From Polyodon spathula (lineage: Eukaryota > Chordata > Actinopteri > Acipenseriformes > Polyodontidae): a stretch of DNA of 64,000 bases. Position 1 is the first letter of the stretch. Every line of letters begins with the position of its first letter. Of the stretch, positions 58,294 to 64,000 are shown one piece after another. A model generated the notes under the pieces. It saw only the letters and a program-made list of their open reading frames with translations. It did not search any database and was not told where the DNA came from. A program made the translations under genes and the position numbers. The DNA is taken from assembly GCF_017654505.1 (NCBI RefSeq), contig NC_054536.1, forward strand, positions 27,610,512 to 27,674,511, written 5' to 3'.

Positions 58294-59424
58294 TTAAGGA
58301 ACACTATTTAAGAGATTTTTTTTTTTGAATGATAGGTCATCTTAGGTTAAACAATGCTTTGAAATGGAAAATACATTTCTAACCTTCGAACTAAAACAGT
58401 TGAAAAAGGTTTTCTGAACTTCAAGCTTGATTTAATGAATCAAAACAAGCTTTAAACAAACCTGCTCCTTAACAAAACATTTCTTAAAATGGTCCTTATG
58501 GTTTTATGAATAAGGTCCTGTATGCTAGATCTTAAAAACATGTGGGCACTGAACTGATTTCTGAGCATGTAGGGTATTGTAACTCACATTGCCACAGCTG
58601 GAGCTTTCCCTGTTCTGTGGAGAAATAATGAGAATATTAGACTAAAATCCATAAAAAAACATCCTTTTCCCTTATTAGATCATAACAAATGTCAGGGACT
58701 AGACTTTCAGACCCTTACTAGCACATATAGCTACAACAATACATACAGTAGATTTTTGTTTCTCTCCTTGCACATTGCAAAACTAAAGCGCTTTTATTTG
58801 AAGTTGTTTCGTGATAATACATTTAGAATCTATTGCTTTTAAATAGTGTTCACAATGCATCAGTTATTGATGATTATTGCCTGTCTGATATTTGATAATC
58901 TGTAACTGATTGGACTTCTACTCTCACACCATTAACACTAGAACCACCACAGTAATACAATGAAAGGACAAACAATCAGCTATTCAGATTCGTCATACAA
59001 AACATCTGAAACCCAAACATTGTAAATAAATGAACATTTGAACAGAAATGGGTCTATTTACAGACACACTGTACACACACAACTGCTAAAAAGGGTACAA
59101 AATAAATACAAAGTTGACAATAAATGGGTTTATATACAGAAATAGGGCTCTATGTACTAATATTGCTTAGGTGTTCGTAAATACTGCAAATTTGTAGCCT
59201 CCGTCCTTCATAGAATTTTTGCATGCAATGTACTAAACAGCTCTTTTTCGTGAACAACTAGCGTAATATCACCGCAAATTTACCAACAGCACTAGGAATT
59301 TGCATCTTGGTATAAATAGATTCGCAACGCCGAAAGTCAAGATTTACAACTTCCTTCTGGCAAAGATAAATGAGTGGTATAGTGAACAGAAATAAGTAGT
59401 AGGCAAATATAATAGGATCTAACT

Positions 59425-59540
59425 ATGGCTTCTGCAGACTCTGACATTGATGCAATTATGGCAAAGAAAAGGAAAAGACGAAATTGACCTGTTCGTTTGT
59501 GAAACGGAAACAAATCTGGAAATATTATTTAACAATTCGC
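59425..59540 (+). pseudogene. Myb/SANT-like N-terminal relic
   Basis: ATG at 59425 reads MASADSDIDAIMAKKRKRRN then stop. Skipping one base, it continues WTCSF, then ETNLEILFNNSQG. A basic KKRKRR followed by NWT and later an ILF-N block is the pattern of Myb/SANT-like proteins such as those carried by Harbinger-type elements. It is cut by the LTR-like repeat at about 59541. Short and degenerate; the family call is tentative. Confidence 0.4.
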
Positions 59541-60267
59541 AGGGATAAAAAACGGAAACATGAGTTCTGGTGATGAATCTTCCTCCCGACCTGTGAGGGC
59601 GCTAAAGAACGAGAGGAGAAGTATCTGGAAGGGCTGGCCTGACAGTTCGTTTCCGGGTCAGGGAAGTAGGTCAGCCTGGAAAGAAGCGCGACTCTGTTGT
59701 AAGACCGTATTGATCTGAAAGGTAAACGAGAGGCAGCTGCAAGTAATAAGGCAGCTGCAACCGTTTACCTAGATATCATGCAGGATTACATATAGGGGCC
59801 AGGGTAACGCTGATCTTTTCCTTCGTTTGGGTAGAACGTTTGGAGGAAGAAGGAGCAAGCGTGGAACTCGCAGTGTTTTTGTGATCACGTGTTGTGTTTG
59901 TTTATTAACTGTATGTGTTTGTTTCACTGTACGCAGTTAGAGCACTACTTCGGAGTTGTTGCAAAGGGTCAGCACTGTCCGGAGCACCCCTGCACACCAC
60001 CGTATCTGTGTATTCACCACGCACCCTCACGTCTGCATTCACCCAGGACTGGTGACCGTGGGTTCATTTTTGTTCTGGACTGTGCCCTGTTTTTATTATC
60101 TCCGCACTTTACACATGGTTGTGTATCGCCGGGGATTTATTATTTTACAGTCACCAGACCTGGATTATAAATAAAAGCACCTTTTCACTGGAAACTGTTG
60201 TCTGCCTGTCACTCCTGCATCGCATCACCGCTATACCTGTTCCCCTCAACTAGCCACTTTGCCACAA
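59541..60267 (+). repeat. LTR-like repeat, copy B
   Basis: Plus-strand member of the family seen at 18151-18897: gagttctgg, cctcccgacctgtgagggcgcta, ggcctgacag, later cctggattataaataaaagcacc (AATAAA) and the end ctagccactttgccaca. An open frame of 93 codons inside (59889-60170) is not recognised and is probably chance. The 5' boundary is estimated. Confidence 0.55.
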
Positions 60268-62771
60268 TTTGTCAGTGGGATGTTCCCCCAGGACCAGGTG
60301 CTTTCTGGCTGTAGTTGACTCTCTTCCTATAAAAAATCACTAAAAATCTATTTTTTACAGTAGCATCTTGGAAATTGTGTCCTTTTTTTCAGGACACTCT
60401 GGGGAACATTATAAAGTACTTCAGAAACTATACAAAGTTTTCGCTGTTTTTTTTTCAACACAATATTTTTTTTTAAGTATTTTTTATTATGTATTATGCT
60501 GAGAGATACTTGTATAAAAATGTGTTATTCTATGACCCGAGGGATCTTATAATACTTCCTGAAAGTTTTGTTGAAAAATATTGATGTTTGGGCAAATTAC
60601 AAGACATTGTTTCACCCAAGTGATTGCAATGACATAATACATGTTTATTCTCAGAGTCTTTATAAGCAATAATGGACACTACTCTCGATTTATTTTCTCA
60701 AAATAAATATCATATGTAATAATACATATTTATAAATAAAATAATAGTTATTCGTTCCATTATAATCAGTAATAAGGAAAAAAAACATAACTGATACATT
60801 TAGATCATGAAATAGCATAGCTTATATCCACTCATTTCTTGATATTTATAAACATTGTAAAAACATATATATTAAAACACATGAGACAGAATAAATGTTG
60901 TAATGTAATTATAAAACAAATACATCAGATTTACAGTTTCCTCCTTTATTAGCTCTAAAGAAGTTCCTGTGATGTTTTGCTCCTGCTTTTGTCCCTGCCG
61001 TGCTGCTGTAAACTGTCCTTTAGACTCTAAATGTCCCTCTCAGTGACGTCACACAAAAAATATCAGGAAATGAACGTCTGTCCCTCCCCTATCCATTAAT
61101 ATGTGTTTCAAGCCTATACTGCAAAGTACGGTGGCCCTGTAAGTCACCAAAAATAAGTGCTTTTTTATCATGTTTACACAATCGTGGTCCTAGAAGCCTA
61201 ATTCAGTGTGATCATGTTAACACAATTCTGGTCCTTAAAGGGTTAAATAACTCAGCAGTGGATCCCCAGAGGCTTCCTCTTTTCTTCGGAGAGAGGAGGT
61301 TGTTCTCTGTGCTGCAGGGTGAAGGGAGTCAAAGTCAAGTCATACCTTAAGACGAGGGGCATTATAACTAAATGCCCTTGTTTTGACAGAGTTCAAACAA
61401 ATTTTAAACATGCGATTAAAACCAAGATTAACTAAAACAAAATAAAAATGTAATCGCAAGATTAATCGCAATTAATTTTTTTAATCACTTGTCAGCCCTA
61501 ATTACATTATTCAGATAGTGTTAGAATATGTTTTGATATTACTGTATTTTAAAAACAAGAACAAAAAAAAATGAACACCATCATGATACATCATCAGGGA
61601 CTATCTATCATACTGAACACCAAAGCTAGAGCCAACTATATTAAACTGACCTGTGAAACCTATATGTGGATTTGCTGAAATGATCAAGAACAACACTTTC
61701 AAACTTCTGGTTATATACACAAAGACATCTCTTTTAGGAAACTTTAATATTCAATGCAATGTGATAGCCTCTTAAGGATGAGGCTTCTTAAGGATAAGGT
61801 GCTAAACTGCATAAGGTTCTTTAAAATAAATAGCCCTACATGTCTGTGTGTAAGCACAGCTAACTTAAATTAACTGCACTGTGGGGGGTGTAAGAACAAG
61901 TTCACATTTCAAACTCATTATATGCATTATGAATGGCAATTATAAGTTGTAATAAGATTAGAGAAAAATCTAGTTGCTGGAAGTGTATTTTTTCTTTAGA
62001 AGAACAACCTTAGTTGACACCCATAAGTGATTTAATGAACAAAGAATGATTAATTTTGTTCTGCTTATTAGATGCTGCTATTTCTAGTTGGATAATGTAA
62101 TACATAAATGCCAGCAGGAGGGAGGGGGCACGACTGACTTCTTCCCTTTGCAAAACAGAGGAAAAGAACCCCTTCTCTCCCAAGGAGGAAACCTCTGGGA
62201 AACAAGGCTGTCGTTATGTAAAGGTATACTATGTTATACAACAAGGGTTGAGAGTTCCAGCATTGAATACCTTTTTCCAAGATACAGAGATACATTTTGG
62301 AAGAATTTGGAATTTTTATTATCTAGTATATCATGTATTCGTTAAAATCCAATGACAGAATGACCAAGTGAAATGCTTGGTTACAAATGACACTACATTG
62401 CTAAATTAGATACATAGCTGTGAATTAGGGCTAAACAAACATTTTCACCTATATTTAAACTGTTATATAAAAAGGAATAGTGGTGTTGTGTTTATTTTGT
62501 TCATGGCAGTAAAAACCCCCACTTGGAATAACCATATGTGAAATGATGTGCAGAGGAGTGTAACAATACAAGTTCCAGACAAGGTTTCCCTCACAAAACA
62601 GTGATTATAAAAAAAAGTAAAAATGGTTGGTTACAAAAAAAGTAAAAATGGTTAAAAAAATAAAGCAATGGTATAGGGAAAGTTAAGCACGGTAAGTTTC
62701 AGTCCCAAACAAACAAATAAACAAATGAAAAACAAGACCCCCTGGTGGCCCTTCCTCCATGCACAAAACTG
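60268..62771. other. No recognised gene; possible piggyBac-like end
   Basis: A CRE-like octamer tgacgtca is at 61044-61051. Two diverged direct repeats (atcatgtttacacaatcgtggtcct at about 61168 and atcatgttaacacaattctggtcct at 61211) lie just before ccttaaagggttaa at 61233-61246, resembling the subterminal region of a TTAA-flanked element. Confidence 0.35.
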
Positions 62772-63239
62772 TGCTGGTGGTGCAAGTGGCTCTGAGTGTC
62801 TGGTGATTCTCTTTGCTGTGCTGTGCAGTGAAACAGCAACTCGAGTGATAACTGGCTCAGTGGCTTCAGCTCCAGTCTCCGTGATCCTCTGCAACTGTAA
62901 ACACAAACAACAACAAAACGCATGTTCCAGCTGCTTAGTGTTGAACACTCTGCGTAAGGAAACACACTTGTGTAGCTGTGTCTCCTTTGTACTACCCAAC
63001 TGCTCCCTGCAATCTTCTCAGCGCCCCGATGTAACCAATCGCTGCTTGGCCCGCAGCTGATCGCATGTGAGTCGTTTCGTGTGCTGACAGCTACGTGCCT
63101 CCACGAAGATGGCCAACTTCCTGTTTCCACCCACTGTCGAGTTGACCTGTCTATGGGCAAGCGTACTACCAACCTTACACAGCACCCTTTCTGGTTGGGA
63201 GGGAAATTTACAACATGGATTCTTTCTCTCTTTATCACA
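62772..63239 (-). repeat. LTR-like repeat, copy C (diverged)
   Basis: The right end resembles copies A and B: on the minus strand TGTGATAAAGAGAG, then TTGTAAATTTCCCTCCCAACC. The left end near 62780 (gcaagtggctctgag) resembles the tcaaagtggctgctgag end of copy A. The interior is much diverged and the boundaries are approximate. Confidence 0.35.
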
Positions 63240-64000
63240 CCATCATACTCCATGGAAGTTTCATGGAGTATCCTTTATGTATTCATTATAGATTATTTGT
63301 GTTGATTGAGGTTTTCAGTTTTGTTCATAATTTGTGCAAATGCATCCAATTTAGACATTCAAGTAAATTAAGCTGTCCCTTATTTATCCAGTGACTGCAT
63401 ACAATAGCAGTTTTGCGTCATTTTACAAAGACATCCAACGATTGTTGGATACATTGAATATTTAAATACAAGACAATACATCACAGTATTGCTTGATCCA
63501 CATTTTGAAAGACATCCAAAAGTGGATAGAACCCTGAAACATCCATCAGACGCTGACAGATAAACACACATTTCATGGGTCTGATAATCACCAAAATCTT
63601 CCCTAACAAAAACATAAAATGACGTTAAAACGTACCTTTTATAAAACATGCTTAATATGCAGTGATCTGTGGTGTACATAAATCTTCTACAAATAGAATG
63701 TACATTTACGTGTTACCACGATAGCTGTCCAAGTATAGGCACATTTTCTGAAGGTGTTGAGAGTTTTCTAGAAGAAAAACAACTAATGCAGAGACATTAT
63801 AAATGATAAAAGGCCAAATTAAAACCACACAGCTGTTTGTTTTATCACAGACATAGACATGCTCTGACATCAATCGGGAGCAGGTGGAGCCCAGATGACT
63901 GGCCCTGCGTGGGATACATCTCCCAGATGCCTGAAGGTCACTGGTCAAGTTGAACTGAGGAAACGAAACAGATGAATAAATCATGGGAGAGGTGGTGTGG
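63240..64000. other. No recognised gene
   Basis: Open frames of 92-99 codons on the minus strand (63380-63679, 63706-63984) show no recognisable motif. Confidence 0.45.

Noticed and set aside
61044..61051. CRE-like tgacgtca
   Set aside because: An isolated octamer without a promoter or gene nearby is not enough for a regulatory call.

Overview
The window looks like AT-rich, repeat-rich, gene-poor vertebrate chromosomal DNA, most likely from a ray-finned fish. The evidence is the mix of element families: Gmr1-type Ty3/gypsy, Ngaro-type tyrosine-recombinase retroelements, PIF/Harbinger, hAT and piggyBac pieces, a tRNA-headed SINE and an L1-type LINE. The SINE head reminds me of a sturgeon-like SINE, but that is memory, not a search. 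No complete host gene is visible. One possible internal exon (57076-57172, +) and a weaker one nearby on the other strand are the only host-coding candidates. No rRNA, stand-alone tRNA gene or CRISPR array was seen.

The best-preserved object is a complete LTR retrotransposon at 39771-45321 (+). It has a 5-bp target duplication (ggcat), 588-bp LTRs that differ at only two positions, a primer-binding site matching tRNA-Leu, a purine-rich tract and one uninterrupted Gag-Pol frame. The domain order is Gag (capsid resembling the SCAN domain, CCHC knuckle), protease, integrase, reverse transcriptase, RNase H. Integrase before reverse transcriptase is the Ty1/copia order inside a Ty3/gypsy-like protein, the hallmark of the Gmr1 group.

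Left part (1-16 kb): AT-rich DNA; an LTR-like block (about 3.45-4.08 kb); diverged direct repeats (6.4-7.1 kb); a Myb/SANT-like fragment (11.6 kb); then an old, broken Gmr1-like element on the minus strand (about 11.9-14.85 kb) that keeps the integrase-RT-RNase H order and is interrupted by a SINE with a perfect 16-bp target duplication. A deleted Ngaro fragment follows (15.2-16.1 kb).

Middle (17-38 kb): a second SINE copy, a further LTR-like repeat, a Harbinger transposase fragment (20.2-20.6 kb, -), and a long decayed Ngaro element (21.5 to about 26.2 kb, +) whose gag was split by a 631-bp solo LTR with a cttac duplication. Fragments of an unusual reverse transcriptase (about 30 kb) and of an L1-type LINE (31.4-32.2 kb) follow, then a striking near-perfect 556-bp foldback (37152-37707).

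Right part (45-64 kb): a 1233-bp non-autonomous hAT element with an 8-bp duplication, a 435-bp piggyBac-type MITE with TTAA ends, a Myb-like relic, two further LTR-like repeats, and long stretches without recognisable content. The nested insertions give a relative order: the Gmr1-like relic and Ngaro element are older than the SINE and solo LTR inside them, and the intact Gmr1-like copy is among the youngest insertions.
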